DNA of 64,000 nucleotides from Janthinobacterium lividum (GTDB taxonomy: Bacteria; Pseudomonadota; Gammaproteobacteria; Burkholderiales; Burkholderiaceae_D): NCBI RefSeq assembly GCF_023509035.1, contig NZ_CP075583.1, positions 5,704,001 to 5,768,000 on the forward strand, read 5' to 3'. The position numbers and the translations under genes are program-made. Below the pieces are notes generated by a model. That model made no database searches, was not told the DNA's origin, and saw only the letters and a program-made list of their open reading frames with translations. Of the stretch, positions 1 through 9,958 are shown piece by piece. Position 1 is the first letter of the stretch. The number at the start of each line of letters is the position of its first letter.

Positions 1-1
1 C

Positions 2-811
2 GTGCTGGCCGCCATCCAGACGGCCAGCGTGACGGCCGCCTTCCACGTCATGTATCCGCCGGACACCATCCGCGGCATCGCCTGGCTGCCCGGCGCGTTG
101 CTGTTCTGGTTCGGGGTATTCCTGACCTGGACAGTGTTTTACTTCACTGCGCTGTCGCTGCGCCGCGCCAGCCGCTTCGAGGCCGAGGCGCTGCGCCTAG
201 AAGTGCTGGCCAAGGATGCCCAGTTGCGCGCCCTGCAGGCGCAAGTCAATCCGCATTTTTTCTTCAATAGCCTCAATAGCGTGCGCGCGCTGATCTTCGA
301 AGACCGCGAAGCAGCCGCGCACATGATCGACCAGCTGGCCGGCCTGATGCGCCACGCGCTGCAATCAGGCCAGCACGCCACGGTGCCGCTGTCGGCCGAA
401 ATGGACGCCGTGCGCGCCTACCTGGCCATCGAACAGATACGCTTCGAGGAACGCCTGCGCGTCAGCTTCGCGATCGAAATAAGCGCGCCCGACCTGGAAC
501 ACGTGCGTGTGCCGCCCATGGCCCTGCAAACGCTGGTGGAAAACGCCGTCAAATATGGCGTCGAAACGAGCGCCGATGGCGCCGACATCCGCATCGCGGT
601 ACGGCGTTCCAGCCCTGCCGACGGCGCCGTCATGCTGCAGATCGAGGTGGCCAACACGGGCGCCTTGCGCGAACCAGGCAACTCCACCTGCGTCGGCCTG
701 CGCAATGCACGCCAGCGCTTGCAGCTGGCCTGCGGCGAACGCGCCAGCCTGGAACTGCGCGAACAGGCCGGCTGGGTGTACGCCACCATCCACCTGCCGG
801 AGCAAACATGA
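2..811 (+). CDS. LytS-type sensor histidine kinase, 5' end cut by window
   Basis: Sensor kinase of the LytS/YehU class that would phosphorylate the LytTR regulator encoded next. The visible 269 residues hold the end of a membrane region (hydrophobic stretch near residues 28-50), then the HisKA_7TM-like block QVNPHFFFNSLNS with the phospho-acceptor His at about residue 85, then an ATPase N-box (LVENAVKYG) and a glycine-containing box (CVGLRNARQRL). The reading frame is open to the window edge, so the GTG at position 2 is probably not the true start and further membrane helices are likely missing. The stop overlaps the next start by 4 bases (ATGA), so the two are translationally coupled. The signal sensed cannot be told. 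Confidence 0.9.
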   Translation: MLAAIQTASVTAAFHVMYPPDTIRGIAWLPGALLFWFGVFLTWTVFYFTALSLRRASRFEAEALRLEVLAKDAQLRALQAQVNPHFFFNSLNSVRALIFEDREAAAHMIDQLAGLMRHALQSGQHATVPLSAEMDAVRAYLAIEQIRFEERLRVSFAIEISAPDLEHVRVPPMALQTLVENAVKYGVETSADGADIRIAVRRSSPADGAVMLQIEVANTGALREPGNSTCVGLRNARQRLQLACGERASLELREQAGWVYATIHLPEQT

Positions 812-1527
812 ACGGTCAGCCGCTCACAGTACTGCTGGTCGATGACGAGCGCCTGGCGCGCGCCGAACTGCGGCGGCTGCTGGCGCCACATGTGCAGCGC
901 GGTGCTGTCGACATCGTGGGCGAGGCCGCCAGCGCGGCCGACGCCGTCGCGCAGATCGGCAAGCTGCGGCCCGACCTGCTGCTGCTCGACGTGCAGATGC
1001 CGGGCGGCTCCGGTTTCGACCTGCTGGCCGCGTTGGATGATGCTCCCGACGTCATCTTTTGCACGGCCTTCGACCAGTACGCGCTGCAGGCGTTTGAAGT
1101 GAGTGCCCTCGATTACCTGCAAAAACCCGTGCAGGCGGCGCGACTGGCCACGGCGCTGGCGCGTGCCGGCGCGCGGGCACTAGCCGTGCCGCCGCCCGCG
1201 CCGCGAAAAGTCTTCATCAAGGATGGGGAACGCTGCTGGTTCGTGGCGCTCGACGATATCCGGCTGCTGGAATCGGAAGGCAATTACACGCGCGTGCATT
1301 TCGGCACACAGCATCCGCTGATGCTGCGCACCCTGAACCAGCTGGAAGAAAAGCTCGATCCCGCCCTGTTCTTGCGCGCCAACCGGCGCCAGATCGTCAA
1401 CCTGGCGCAGGTGGCGCAGCTCGCGACGAACGCCGCCGATGGCCTCGACCTGCAGCTGCTGGACGGCAGCGTGGTCGAGGTGTCGCGCCGCCGCGCGCAG
1501 CAGTTCAAGGCCGCCTGCGGCCTGTAA
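808..1527 (+). CDS. LytTR-family response regulator
   Basis: Response regulator partnered with the kinase just upstream (4-base overlap). Residues 1 to about 120 form a receiver domain with the acidic pair in VDDE, the phospho-acceptor Asp at 61 in LLLLDVQMPG, and the conserved Lys in LQKPV. Residues from about 139 to the end form a LytTR DNA-binding domain (RCWFVALDDI, LLESEGNYTRVH, FLRANRRQIVNL). The class includes AlgR, LytR and YehT; targets are not visible here. The gene ends 5 bases before the convergent protease gene, with no obvious terminator between them. Confidence 0.93.
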   Translation: MNGQPLTVLLVDDERLARAELRRLLAPHVQRGAVDIVGEAASAADAVAQIGKLRPDLLLLDVQMPGGSGFDLLAALDDAPDVIFCTAFDQYALQAFEVSALDYLQKPVQAARLATALARAGARALAVPPPAPRKVFIKDGERCWFVALDDIRLLESEGNYTRVHFGTQHPLMLRTLNQLEEKLDPALFLRANRRQIVNLAQVAQLATNAADGLDLQLLDGSVVEVSRRRAQQFKAACGL

Positions 1528-1532
1528 GGGGA

Positions 1533-4500
1533 CTATTTCAGCGCGGGGATCGGCTGCGCCTGGAAGGCGGGGCGCGGCTGCTCCTTGAGCTTTTTCGCCA
1601 GCATATCGAGCGCCACTTCCAGCTGGCGGTCGGCGCCATTGAAGGTGGCGTGCGGCGGGTTCTCTACCTCCACATCCGGCACCACGCCCACGCCTTCGAT
1701 CAGCCACTGGCCGTCGATGCCGAACTGGCCGTTTTCCGCCACGCGCGCCATGCCGTTATCCAGCAGGCGCGTATTGTCGCTGAGCCAGACGCCGGCGCCG
1801 GCCGTGCGCTTGCCCACCAGCGGCGCCAGGCCCAGGGCCTTGATGCCGGCGGCGAAGGTCTCGCCATCCGAATACGTGAGTTCATCGACCAGCACGACCA
1901 GGTGGCCGCGGAAGGTGTTCTGCATGTTCGACGACGGCTGCACGCCCGGCGGCGCCCAGTAGGCCCAGGCCTTGCGCAGCAGTTTTTCGATGATCCAGCT
2001 ATCGATATTGCCGCCGTTATTGCGCCGCACGTCGATGATCAGGCCTTCGCGGTTGATGTTGGCGTAAAAATCGCGCGCGAATGAGGCGATGTCATTGGGT
2101 CCCATGGCACGCAGGTGCAGGTAGCCGATGCGTCCCTGCGAGGCGATGGCCACCTGCTCGGCGCGGCTCAATTCCCAGTCGCCATAACGCAGCGCCGTCT
2201 GTTTCGCCATGTTCACGGGCGTGACGATGACGGCGCGTGGCGCGCCCTTGCCATTACCCCGCTTGACCTGCAACAAGACCTGCTTGTCGGCCTGGTTCAG
2301 CAGCAGGTCGCTGATGTCGCGCGCGGCCAGCACATCCTTGCCATTGACGGACGTGATCACGTCGCCCGCCTTCACATCCACGTCGGGCCGCGACAGGGGC
2401 GCGCGCGCCGAAGGCAATTCCGCTTCGCTGCGGTAGACATGCTCGACCAGGTAGCCGTCGCCGGTACGCGTCAGCACGGCGCCCAGGCCCGCCGGCGTGC
2501 CTTCCTGTTCCGTGCGGCGCAATTCGCCGGGACGGATCTGCGAATGCAGAGCGCCCACTTCGGCCACCATCATGCCCAGCACGTCATTGAGTTCGGCGCG
2601 GTCCGTGACCCGCTCGACCAGCGGCGCATATTTGTCGCGCGCCGCCTTCCAGTTCACGCCGCGCATCTTCGCGTCGTACAGGAAGTCGCGGTGCAAGCGC
2701 CAGGCGTCGTTGAACATCTGCTTCCACTCCAGGCGCGGATTCGACACAAACGTCCAGTCGTCGACCTTGACCTTGGCCTTCGACAGGTCGGCCGGCAGCT
2801 TGGCGCCCGCCTCGATCACCAGCATCTCGCCCGGGCCGGTGGCGGCCGCCGTGCGATAGTACAAATGCTTTTTATCCTGCGCCAGGTCGAATTCGCGCAC
2901 ATTGGCCACCAGGAGTTCCGGCTTGGAGCCGGTATTGCCAATTGCCAAGGTCTTCAGGCTGGACTTGTTTTCGCCACTGTCGCGCTCGAGGAAATACAGG
3001 CGCTTGTCATCGGCGGCCAGCGCGCTGTAATTGCCCGCCGCCAGCGGCACTTCATACAGGCGCTCGGCCAGGCCCTTGAAGGCGATGTCCGGCAAGCTGG
3101 CCGGCGCTTTCTTCACCGCCGCCTTGCCTCCGGCTTTCTCCAGGGCCTTTTCCGCCGCCGATTCGGCCGCCTTTTCATCGTCCGTCTCGGCCGGCTTGAC
3201 GCCAGGGCGGCTCAGCTCATCGTCGGGCTGGAAGGGGAAACGGTTACCCGGCTGCAGCGCCAGCGCGTACACGCCGATGCGCTTGTCGAACACGGGTCCC
3301 ATGTTGCGGTCACCCCACGGCGACCCGTTGGCCAGCTGGAAATTGCGCGCCGACAGGAAATACAGCCAGCGCCCGTCGGGCGAAAATACGGGTGAACCGG
3401 ACGTATAGCGGTCGCTGGTGACGAATTGCAACTGTTTCGATGCGAGGTTGTACAAGCCGATCTGCTCGCGCTGCTCGTTGCTGGCCACGCGCACGATGGC
3501 CAGGTTGCGGCTGTCGGGCGACCATTGCACTTCGTCGTGCTTGTCCACGCCCGCCTTGCCCGCGTCGTCGATCAGCTGGTTGCCCTTGGTCGCCAGGTCC
3601 AGCAGCCAAAAGCGGCCTTTTTTATCCGTGTGCGCCAGCCAGCGTCCGTCCGGCGATGGGTACAGCTTCCAGCGGTGATTATCGCCCTGCGTCGTCAGCT
3701 GCTCGCCCTTGCCCGAGCCATCGGCGGCGTACTTCCAGATTTCATTTTCGCCGCTCGTATCGACGATGGCGAACACGAATTTCTCGTCGCTGGAAAAGAC
3801 GGCATCGCGCGCCCTTGCCCCTTCGGGAACGGCGATATCGACGCGGCGCAGGCTGCCCGTGCCGGCGATGCTGACGCGCCCGCGAGCGGTGAGGATGATG
3901 CGCTCATCCTTGCCTGACAGCTGCACATTGCTCAGGGTGTCGAGCGGCGAGCGGATCTGACGCGCGCGCTGCTGGTCAAAATCGGACACGAGGCTGATGG
4001 CCAACGGCTGCGAGGCGCCCGCCGTGCCGGGCGCGCTCAGGTCCAGCACATGCAAATCGGCGCCCAGCTGGTAGACGACCTTGCCATCGCCCAGGGAGGC
4101 ATTGCGCACGTCCCACTGCGTGTGGAACGTCAGCGCACGGCGGTCGGAGCCGTCGGGCAGCATGCTCCACAGATTGTCACTGCCGCCCTCGTCGCTAATA
4201 TAGTAGACACGACCCTGCCACCACATGGGGCGCTTGTTGTTGCCAGCCAACACCGCAGGCTCCGTGTGCATGCGCACGGCCTCGCCCTTGCCGCCCAGGT
4301 CATAGCGCCACAGGGTGGCATGCGCGCCGCCCCGGTAGTTGCGCACATTGTCGTTGGTCATGGCCAGGCCGAAACGCGTGAAGAACAGCGTCTTGCCCGT
4401 GTCGTCGAGCACGGCGTCGTTGGCGTCGGCCACGGGAAACACGCGGCGCGTCTGTTTCACGGGATCGATGGCGGCTACGATGCGGCGCGAAGCGGGACCG

Positions 4501-4895
4501 TCCGTGTTTTGCGTGCTGACCAGCACCTCGCCCTGCGCCGTCCAGCCCAGGACCAGCACGCCGCCATTGTCATACGAAATGCGGCGCGGCAAGCCACCGG
4601 CCAGCGGCATCACATACGCTTCCTGCGCCCCTTCGTAGGCGGCGGAAAACGCCAGCCACTGGCCATCGCGCGAAATCGCCGCATTCGTTTCATAGCCGGG
4701 ATGCGTAGTCAGGCGCTGCGCCGCGCCACCGCGCACGCTGCTTTTCCACAAATCTCCTTCGGCCGTGAAGACGACGGTATCGCCGCGCACGGCCGGAAAG
4801 CGGAAGTAGCTGCCGGCAGGAGCGGCGACGGCAGCGGCGCCACCCAGCAAGCCGGCGGACAACAGGAAGAAGGCAAGAGTACGGGAAATTTTCAT
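1533..4895 (-). CDS. Tricorn protease-like S41 peptidase
   Basis: Large secreted or periplasmic peptidase of the Tricorn type, 1120 residues. The start at 4895 is chosen because it begins a signal peptide (MKISRTLAFFLLSAGLLGG, cleavage near AAPAG); an upstream in-frame ATG at 4982 adds 29 unlikely residues. After the signal come WD40/Tricorn-like beta-propeller repeats to about residue 700 (interrupted by an Ala/Lys-rich linker), then a Tricorn C1 domain, a PDZ domain (GDVITSVNGKDVL) and the S41 catalytic domain with DELTYSDGETFAAG, placing the likely nucleophile Ser at about residue 1009. It is probably involved in peptide breakdown. No partner gene is adjacent; clpA upstream is separated by a terminator. 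Confidence 0.88.
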   Translation of the reverse strand: MKISRTLAFFLLSAGLLGGAAAVAAPAGSYFRFPAVRGDTVVFTAEGDLWKSSVRGGAAQRLTTHPGYETNAAISRDGQWLAFSAAYEGAQEAYVMPLAGGLPRRISYDNGGVLVLGWTAQGEVLVSTQNTDGPASRRIVAAIDPVKQTRRVFPVADANDAVLDDTGKTLFFTRFGLAMTNDNVRNYRGGAHATLWRYDLGGKGEAVRMHTEPAVLAGNNKRPMWWQGRVYYISDEGGSDNLWSMLPDGSDRRALTFHTQWDVRNASLGDGKVVYQLGADLHVLDLSAPGTAGASQPLAISLVSDFDQQRARQIRSPLDTLSNVQLSGKDERIILTARGRVSIAGTGSLRRVDIAVPEGARARDAVFSSDEKFVFAIVDTSGENEIWKYAADGSGKGEQLTTQGDNHRWKLYPSPDGRWLAHTDKKGRFWLLDLATKGNQLIDDAGKAGVDKHDEVQWSPDSRNLAIVRVASNEQREQIGLYNLASKQLQFVTSDRYTSGSPVFSPDGRWLYFLSARNFQLANGSPWGDRNMGPVFDKRIGVYALALQPGNRFPFQPDDELSRPGVKPAETDDEKAAESAAEKALEKAGGKAAVKKAPASLPDIAFKGLAERLYEVPLAAGNYSALAADDKRLYFLERDSGENKSSLKTLAIGNTGSKPELLVANVREFDLAQDKKHLYYRTAAATGPGEMLVIEAGAKLPADLSKAKVKVDDWTFVSNPRLEWKQMFNDAWRLHRDFLYDAKMRGVNWKAARDKYAPLVERVTDRAELNDVLGMMVAEVGALHSQIRPGELRRTEQEGTPAGLGAVLTRTGDGYLVEHVYRSEAELPSARAPLSRPDVDVKAGDVITSVNGKDVLAARDISDLLLNQADKQVLLQVKRGNGKGAPRAVIVTPVNMAKQTALRYGDWELSRAEQVAIASQGRIGYLHLRAMGPNDIASFARDFYANINREGLIIDVRRNNGGNIDSWIIEKLLRKAWAYWAPPGVQPSSNMQNTFRGHLVVLVDELTYSDGETFAAGIKALGLAPLVGKRTAGAGVWLSDNTRLLDNGMARVAENGQFGIDGQWLIEGVGVVPDVEVENPPHATFNGADRQLEVALDMLAKKLKEQPRPAFQAQPIPALK

Positions 4896-5013
4896 GTGGG
4901 CATCCAGATAGCGGTCAGGGCGATGAAGTGGCATGGACATCATGTCGATACCGGACAACAATTCTGGCATAACTGGGACCAAAGAAAACCTTCTTTATTG
5001 CCCACAAAAACGT

Positions 5014-5047
5014 AAAAAAACCCGCGCCACTTGCGTGGGGCGAGTTT
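5014..5047 (-). terminator. intrinsic terminator of clpSA
   Basis: Read on the minus strand, AAACTCGCCCCAC pairs with GTGGCGCGGGTTT around a GCAA loop (two mismatches) and is followed by a run of Ts. It lies about 145 bases beyond the clpA stop in the direction of clpSA transcription. Confidence 0.7.
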
Positions 5048-5075
5048 CTTAACAAGAGCAGAAACGCTCTGAACG

Positions 5076-5187
5076 CCGAACAAAACCGTAGCGAGCGGCA
5101 GCGAGTTGCGGCTGAGAAGCGGAACTGTGCAAGAGCACAGTGAGCATCGGAGGCCGCAAATCGCGACGCGCAGTAGGTTTGGTTCGG
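5076..5187. repeat. interrupted inverted repeat behind clpA
   Basis: CGAACAAAACC at 5077-5087 pairs with GGTTTGGTTCG at 5176-5186 (one mismatch), enclosing about 88 bases that contain a smaller palindrome (CTGTGC/GCACAG near 5127-5142) and GCGAGCGGCAGCGAG-type direct repetition. It begins directly after the clpA stop and would lie in the clpSA 3' untranslated region. Function unknown. Confidence 0.45.
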
Positions 5188-5192
5188 TGTTC

Positions 5193-7493
5193 TTATTCCA
5201 CTTCCACCGTTTCCGGTGCTGCCGTCGGCGCCGCGTCGGGCGGTTCCGGGAATTCCAGCAATACCTGGTCCTTGTCGTCGAGGTCGACCGTGACCCGTCC
5301 GCCCGTCACCAGGCGGCCGAACAGCAGCTCGTCGGCCAGGGCCTTGCGGATCATATCCTGGATCAAACGCGCCATCGGCCGCGCGCCCATCAGCGGATCG
5401 AAGCCTTTCTTGCCGAGGAAAGCACGCAGCTTCTCGGTAAACACGGCTTCGACCTTTTTCTCGTGCAACTGCTCTTCCAGCTGCATCAGGAACTTGTCGA
5501 CCACGCGCAGGATGATTTCCTGGTCCAGCGCGCGGAAGCTGATGGTCGCGTCGATACGGTTGCGGAATTCCGGCGTAAACATGCGCTTGATGTCGGCCAT
5601 CTCGTCGCCTGCCTGCTTGGAATTGGTGAAACCGATCGAGGCTTTCTGCAAGCTTTCCGCACCCGCATTGGTCGTCATGATGATGATCACGTTGCGGAAA
5701 TCGGCTTTGCGGCCATTGTTGTCCGTCAAGGTGCCGTGATCCATCACTTGCAGCAGGATATTGAAAATGTCCGGATGGGCTTTTTCAATTTCATCGAGCA
5801 GCAAGACCGCATGCGGCTTCTTGGTGATCGCTTCCGTCAGCAAGCCGCCCTGGTCGAAACCAACGTAGCCCGGTGGCGCGCCGATCAAGCGGCTGACGGC
5901 GTGGCGTTCCATGTATTCCGACATGTCGAAACGGATCAGCTCGATACCGAGGATGAAGGCCAGTTGCTTGGCCACCTCGGTCTTGCCGACACCGGTCGGA
6001 CCGGAGAACAGGAAGGAGCCGATCGGCTTGTCCGTCTTGCCCAGGCCGGCACGCGCCATCTTGATGGCCGAAGCGAGCGCGTCGATGGCGGGATCTTGCC
6101 CGAACACGACATTGCGCAAGTCGCGGTCTATCGTTTGCAGCTTGCTGCGGTCGTCCTGATTGACCGTTTGCGGCGGAATGCGCGCGATCTTGGCTATGAT
6201 GTCCTCGATCTCGGCCTTGCCGATGGTTTTCTTTTGCTTCGACTTCGGCAGGATGCGCTGCGCCGCGCCCGCTTCATCGATGACGTCGATCGCCTTGTCG
6301 GGCAAGTGGCGGTCGTTGATGAAGCGCGCCGCCAGTTCGGCCGCCGTCGACAGGGCCGAAGCCGAGTACTTCACGCCATGGTGCTCTTCGAAACGCGATT
6401 TCAAGCCGCGCAGGATCTGCACGGTTTGCTCGACGGTCGGCTCGTTGACGTCCACTTTCTGGAAGCGGCGCGACAAGGCATGGTCTTTTTCGAACACGCC
6501 GCGGAATTCCGTGTACGTGGTCGCGCCGATGCATTTCAGCTGGCCGTTGGCCAGTGCCGGTTTCAGCAGGTTCGACGCATCCAGGGTACCGCCCGAAGCC
6601 GAGCCAGCACCGATGATGGTGTGGATCTCGTCGATGAACAGGATGCCGTTCGGATTGTCCTTCAATTGCTTCAGCACGGCTTTCAGGCGCTGTTCGAAGT
6701 CACCGCGGTATTTGGTACCGGCCAGCAAGGCGCCCATGTCCAGCGAATACACGACGGCATTTTGCAGGATTTCCGGCACATCGCTTTGCGTGATGCGGTA
6801 CGCGAGGCCTTCGGCGATGGCCGTCTTGCCCACGCCCGCCTCGCCGACCAGCAGCGGATTGTTCTTGCGGCGGCGGCACAGTATCTGGATCACGCGGTCG
6901 ACTTCTTCCTCGCGGCCGATCAGCGGGTCGATCTTGCCTTCGGCAGCGGCCTTGTTCAGGTTTTGCGTGAACTGGTCGAGCGGGCTTTCCTTCGGCTGGC
7001 CATCGACGGGCGCTTCTTCCACGCCTTCAGAGGCTTTCGCGCTTTCCGTCGACTGGTCCTTGCGCACGCCGTGCGAAATGAAATTGACCACGTCCAGGCG
7101 CGTCACGCCCTGCTGGTGCAGGTAGTACACCGCATGCGAATCCTTTTCGCCGAAAATGGCCACCAGCACATTGGCGCCCGTGACTTCCTTCTTGCCATTC
7201 GAGGCGGACTGGACGTGCATGATGGCGCGCTGGATCACGCGCTGGAAACCAAGCGTTGGCTGGGTGTCGACTTCGCCCGTGCCAGGCACGGTCGGCGTGT
7301 TATCGCCAATGAAATTGGTGAGGGTCTTGCGCAGGTCTTCTATATTGACCGCGCAGGCACGCAACACCTCGGCAGCGGAGGGATTGTCCAGCAGTGCCAG
7401 CAGTAAATGCTCAACCGTGATGAATTCGTGCCGTGCCTGCCGAGCTTCGACAAACGCCATGTGCAAACTTACTTCTAATTCCTGCGCAATCAT
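5193..7493 (-). CDS. clpA: ATP-dependent Clp protease ATP-binding subunit ClpA
   Basis: AAA+ unfoldase that feeds substrates, including N-end-rule substrates delivered by ClpS, to the ClpP peptidase in the cytosol. The 766 residues match the usual length. Order: ClpN double repeat (1 to about 145), first AAA module with Walker A GEAGVGKT at 217-224, and second AAA module with GPTGVGKTE, a Walker [11 protein letters not shown] and a ClpP-docking IGF motif (ASIGFTNSK). The start at 7493 is chosen because it gives the canonical ClpA N-terminus ([14 protein letters not shown]) and overlaps the clpS stop by 4 bases. Operon clpS-clpA. Confidence 0.97.
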   Translation of the reverse strand: MIAQELEVSLHMAFVEARQARHEFITVEHLLLALLDNPSAAEVLRACAVNIEDLRKTLTNFIGDNTPTVPGTGEVDTQPTLGFQRVIQRAIMHVQSASNGKKEVTGANVLVAIFGEKDSHAVYYLHQQGVTRLDVVNFISHGVRKDQSTESAKASEGVEEAPVDGQPKESPLDQFTQNLNKAAAEGKIDPLIGREEEVDRVIQILCRRRKNNPLLVGEAGVGKTAIAEGLAYRITQSDVPEILQNAVVYSLDMGALLAGTKYRGDFEQRLKAVLKQLKDNPNGILFIDEIHTIIGAGSASGGTLDASNLLKPALANGQLKCIGATTYTEFRGVFEKDHALSRRFQKVDVNEPTVEQTVQILRGLKSRFEEHHGVKYSASALSTAAELAARFINDRHLPDKAIDVIDEAGAAQRILPKSKQKKTIGKAEIEDIIAKIARIPPQTVNQDDRSKLQTIDRDLRNVVFGQDPAIDALASAIKMARAGLGKTDKPIGSFLFSGPTGVGKTEVAKQLAFILGIELIRFDMSEYMERHAVSRLIGAPPGYVGFDQGGLLTEAITKKPHAVLLLDEIEKAHPDIFNILLQVMDHGTLTDNNGRKADFRNVIIIMTTNAGAESLQKASIGFTNSKQAGDEMADIKRMFTPEFRNRIDATISFRALDQEIILRVVDKFLMQLEEQLHEKKVEAVFTEKLRAFLGKKGFDPLMGARPMARLIQDMIRKALADELLFGRLVTGGRVTVDLDDKDQVLLEFPEPPDAAPTAAPETVEVE

Positions 7494-7792
7494 ACTTCCT
7501 CCATCACGCACTGCAGGGGGTGCCCCGCCTTGCGCGCATGCGTTAAAACGAACTCCACTTTGGTACACGCTATATCTTTAGAGAACACGCCGCACACTCC
7601 TTTGCCGTAGCGATGAACACTGAGCATGATTTGCGTCGCCGTTTCACGGTCCTTGTTGAAATACTCCTGAATGATGGCCACCACAAATTCCATCGGGGTG
7701 TAGTCGTCATTGAGCAAGGCTACCTGGTAGAGCGGTGGCGGCTTCAGTACCTGCCGCTCCAGCAGGGTTTCTGTGTCGTGCTTGGTTGCCAT
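7490..7792 (-). CDS. clpS: ATP-dependent Clp protease adaptor ClpS
   Basis: Small adaptor (100 residues) that binds N-degron substrates and the ClpA N-domain. The family signature is clear: [16 protein letters not shown] near residues 22-37, and [11 protein letters not shown] with the conserved [17 protein letters not shown] tail. It is the first gene of the clpS-clpA operon; its stop overlaps the clpA start (ATGA). The stretch upstream to the cold-shock gene is shared by two divergent promoters. Confidence 0.96.
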   Translation of the reverse strand: MATKHDTETLLERQVLKPPPLYQVALLNDDYTPMEFVVAIIQEYFNKDRETATQIMLSVHRYGKGVCGVFSKDIACTKVEFVLTHARKAGHPLQCVMEEV

Positions 7793-8114
7793 ACGCTTAT
7801 TCTAATGCTTTCACAGTGGTTGTCATGCGCAATATCTACGCCTTTCCAATTGTTTTCAATCTTACGCGTTTTCTTAATAGTGCGCAGATGGCGACCTTGC
7901 TGTCAAAATCAAGAGTTGCTTTTTTGGTTGCCGTGAAGAATTTGGCAATATCGATGGAAAAGCGCTTGACTTCATTATTTATTCCGCCAACAATGGCTGT
8001 ATCGACTGTTGCAGTAATGTACAGCTTGATAAGAAGTGAGACGTCGAGGAGGGGGCAAGAAGCTTCTTGCTTTTATGGCTCGTGTGATTTGTTTTAATTT
8101 TGAAAGTTCTTTTT
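7793..8114. other. divergent intergenic region, clpS / cold-shock gene
   Basis: About 320 A+T-rich bases between divergently transcribed clpS and the cold-shock gene. It must contain both promoters. A candidate for the cold-shock gene is given separately. Short open frames across it have no recognisable product. Confidence 0.5.
7966..7994 (+). promoter_or_regulatory. candidate promoter of the cold-shock gene
   Basis: TTGACT (7966-7971), 17-base spacer, AACAAT (7989-7994). Transcription from here would leave a leader of a little over 110 bases before the ATG at 8115. Long structured leaders are known for cspA mRNAs. The -10 box is only a 4/6 match. Confidence 0.3.
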
Positions 8115-8318
8115 ATGGCAACAGGTACAGTTAAGTGGTTCAATGATTCCAAAGGTTTTGGCTTCATCACTCCAGATGACGGCGGCGAAGATTTGTTTGC
8201 TCACTTCTCCGCAATCAACATGAACGGTTTCAAGACCCTCAAAGAAGGTCAAAAAGTTCAATTCGAAGTCACGCAAGGCCCTAAAGGCAAGCAAGCTTCC
8301 AACATCCAAGCAGCCTAA
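8115..8318 (+). CDS. CspA-family cold-shock protein
   Basis: Single cold-shock domain of 67 residues, the standard size, which binds single-stranded RNA and DNA. Both ribonucleoprotein motifs are present: KGFGFI (RNP1) and DLFAHFSAI (RNP2; Ala where many have Val). The start at 8115 gives the canonical [10 protein letters not shown]; an in-frame ATG at 8100 would add five residues not found in the family. The Shine-Dalgarno match is poor. A strong terminator follows. Confidence 0.95.
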   Translation: MATGTVKWFNDSKGFGFITPDDGGEDLFAHFSAINMNGFKTLKEGQKVQFEVTQGPKGKQASNIQAA

Positions 8319-8340
8319 GCATCGCCGGCCCTCAGATGTG

Positions 8341-8373
8341 AAAAACCCCGTCTCCTGACGGGGTTTTTTTTTC
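8341..8373. terminator. bidirectional terminator, cold-shock gene / icd
   Basis: Perfect stem CCCCGTC/GACGGGG around a short loop, flanked by an A run on the left and nine Ts on the right. It can terminate the cold-shock gene on the plus strand and icd, ending at 8413, on the minus strand. Confidence 0.9.
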
Positions 8374-8412
8374 GTCCGCAGGGTGTGCGCACTGCGCCCC
8401 CTGCCCCTGCTA

Positions 8413-9666
8413 TTACATGTGTTCGATCATCACTTCGCCGAAACCGGAGCACGACACTTGCGTGGCGCCTTCCATCAGGCGGGCAAAGTCGTAGGTGACG
8501 CGCTTCGAGGCGATCGACTTTTGCATCGATGAAATAATCAGGTCGGCCGCTTCCAGCCAGCCCATGTGGCGCAGCATCATTTCCGCCGACAGGATCAGCG
8601 AACCGGGATTCACGTAATCCTTGCCCGCGTACTTAGGCGCCGTGCCGTGCGTCGCTTCAAACATGGCGACGGAGTCGGACAGGTTGGCGCCCGGCGCGAT
8701 GCCGATGCCGCCCACTTGCGCCGCCAGCGCGTCCGAAATATAGTCGCCATTCAAATTCAGGGTGGCGATGACGCTGTATTCGGCCGGACGCAGCAAAATC
8801 TGTTGCAGGAACGCGTCAGCGATGGAATCCTTGACGATGATGTCGCGGCCCGTCTTCGGATTCTTGAATTTGCACCAGGGGCCGCCATCGATCAGCTCGG
8901 CGCCGAATTCCTTTTGCGCCAGCGCATACGCCCAGTCGCGGAAGCCGCCTTCCGTATACTTCATGATGTTGCCTTTGTGCACGATCGTCACGGATGGCTT
9001 GTCGTTGTCGATCGCATACTGGATGGCCTTGCGCACCAGGCGCTCCGTGCCTTCGATGGAGACGGGCTTGATGCCCAGGCCGGACGTGGCCGGAAAGCGG
9101 ATCTTGGTCACGCCCATCTCATTGATGAGGAAATCCATCAGTTTCTTGGCTTCGGCCGAGCCTTGCTGGTATTCGATGCCGGCGTAGATGTCTTCCGAGT
9201 TTTCGCGGAAAATCACCATGTCGGTCTTTTCCGGCTCTTTCACGGGCGATGGCACGCCCGTAAAATAGCGCACGGGACGCAGGCAGACATATAAATCGAG
9301 CTGCTGACGCAGGGCCACGTTCAGCGAGCGGATGCCGCCGCCGACGGGCGTGGTCAGCGGGCCCTTGATGGAGACCACGTAATCTTTCAGGACTTCCAAC
9401 GTTTCTTCCGGCAGCCACACGTCGGGGCCGTACACATTCGTCGATTTTTCGCCCGCATAGATTTCCATCCAGCTGATCTTGCGCGCGCCGCCGTAGGCCT
9501 TGGCCACGGCAGCGTCGATCACCTTGATCATGACCGGGCTGATATCGATGCCCGTGCCATCGCCTTCAATGAAGGGAACGATGGGATTATCTGGTACATT
9601 CAGCGAAAAATCGGCGTTGACGGTGATTTTTTGGCCGTCAGCAGGTACAGTGATATGTTGATACAT
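8413..9666 (-). CDS. icd: NADP-dependent isocitrate dehydrogenase
   Basis: Tricarboxylic-acid-cycle enzyme converting isocitrate to 2-oxoglutarate with NADP. The 417 residues match the E. coli type. Visible family features are [18 protein letters not shown] near the N-terminus, the substrate loop [22 protein letters not shown], and the metal-binding block [16 protein letters not shown] followed by [20 protein letters not shown]. The start at 9666 ([12 protein letters not shown]) is chosen over an upstream ATG at 9831 because the upstream 55 residues lie outside the family. It is single-cistron by position. Confidence 0.97.
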   Translation of the reverse strand: MYQHITVPADGQKITVNADFSLNVPDNPIVPFIEGDGTGIDISPVMIKVIDAAVAKAYGGARKISWMEIYAGEKSTNVYGPDVWLPEETLEVLKDYVVSIKGPLTTPVGGGIRSLNVALRQQLDLYVCLRPVRYFTGVPSPVKEPEKTDMVIFRENSEDIYAGIEYQQGSAEAKKLMDFLINEMGVTKIRFPATSGLGIKPVSIEGTERLVRKAIQYAIDNDKPSVTIVHKGNIMKYTEGGFRDWAYALAQKEFGAELIDGGPWCKFKNPKTGRDIIVKDSIADAFLQQILLRPAEYSVIATLNLNGDYISDALAAQVGGIGIAPGANLSDSVAMFEATHGTAPKYAGKDYVNPGSLILSAEMMLRHMGWLEAADLIISSMQKSIASKRVTYDFARLMEGATQVSCSGFGEVMIEHM

Positions 9667-9958
9667 CGTGATCTCCGAAGTGGGACACACCGCTGGCGGG
9701 CAACACAGGCCGGCGACGCGCTCTGCGGTTGCAGAGTTTACAAAAACAAGCCCGAACATGGCGACAACAACGCACTTTAGCAGGGAAAGAACACCCGGGC
9801 CATCTGCTGCGCCAAAGAACCTTATCGTCACACCGCCTCAAGTCTTCTATAAGACATAAGACCAGCGTTTCACATTATGCACCAGTATCTTACAGGGCGC
9901 CACGCTTTTGCGGCGCCAACCAGCAGCCACCATCATTTGCATCAATTCCATTACCAGC

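Larger units (their letters stand above)
4896..5192. other. intergenic region between the Tricorn-like gene and clpA
   Basis: About 300 bases without a convincing gene. It holds the upstream region of the protease gene, a strong hairpin terminator for clpSA (5014-5047) and an interrupted inverted repeat directly after the clpA stop. I see no clear promoter hexamers for the protease. Confidence 0.5.

Noticed and set aside
5106..7406. Long plus-strand open frame of 766 codons
   Set aside because: It is the antisense of clpA in high-G+C DNA; composition (Arg, Gln, His, Asp-rich) and lack of family similarity mark it as a shadow.
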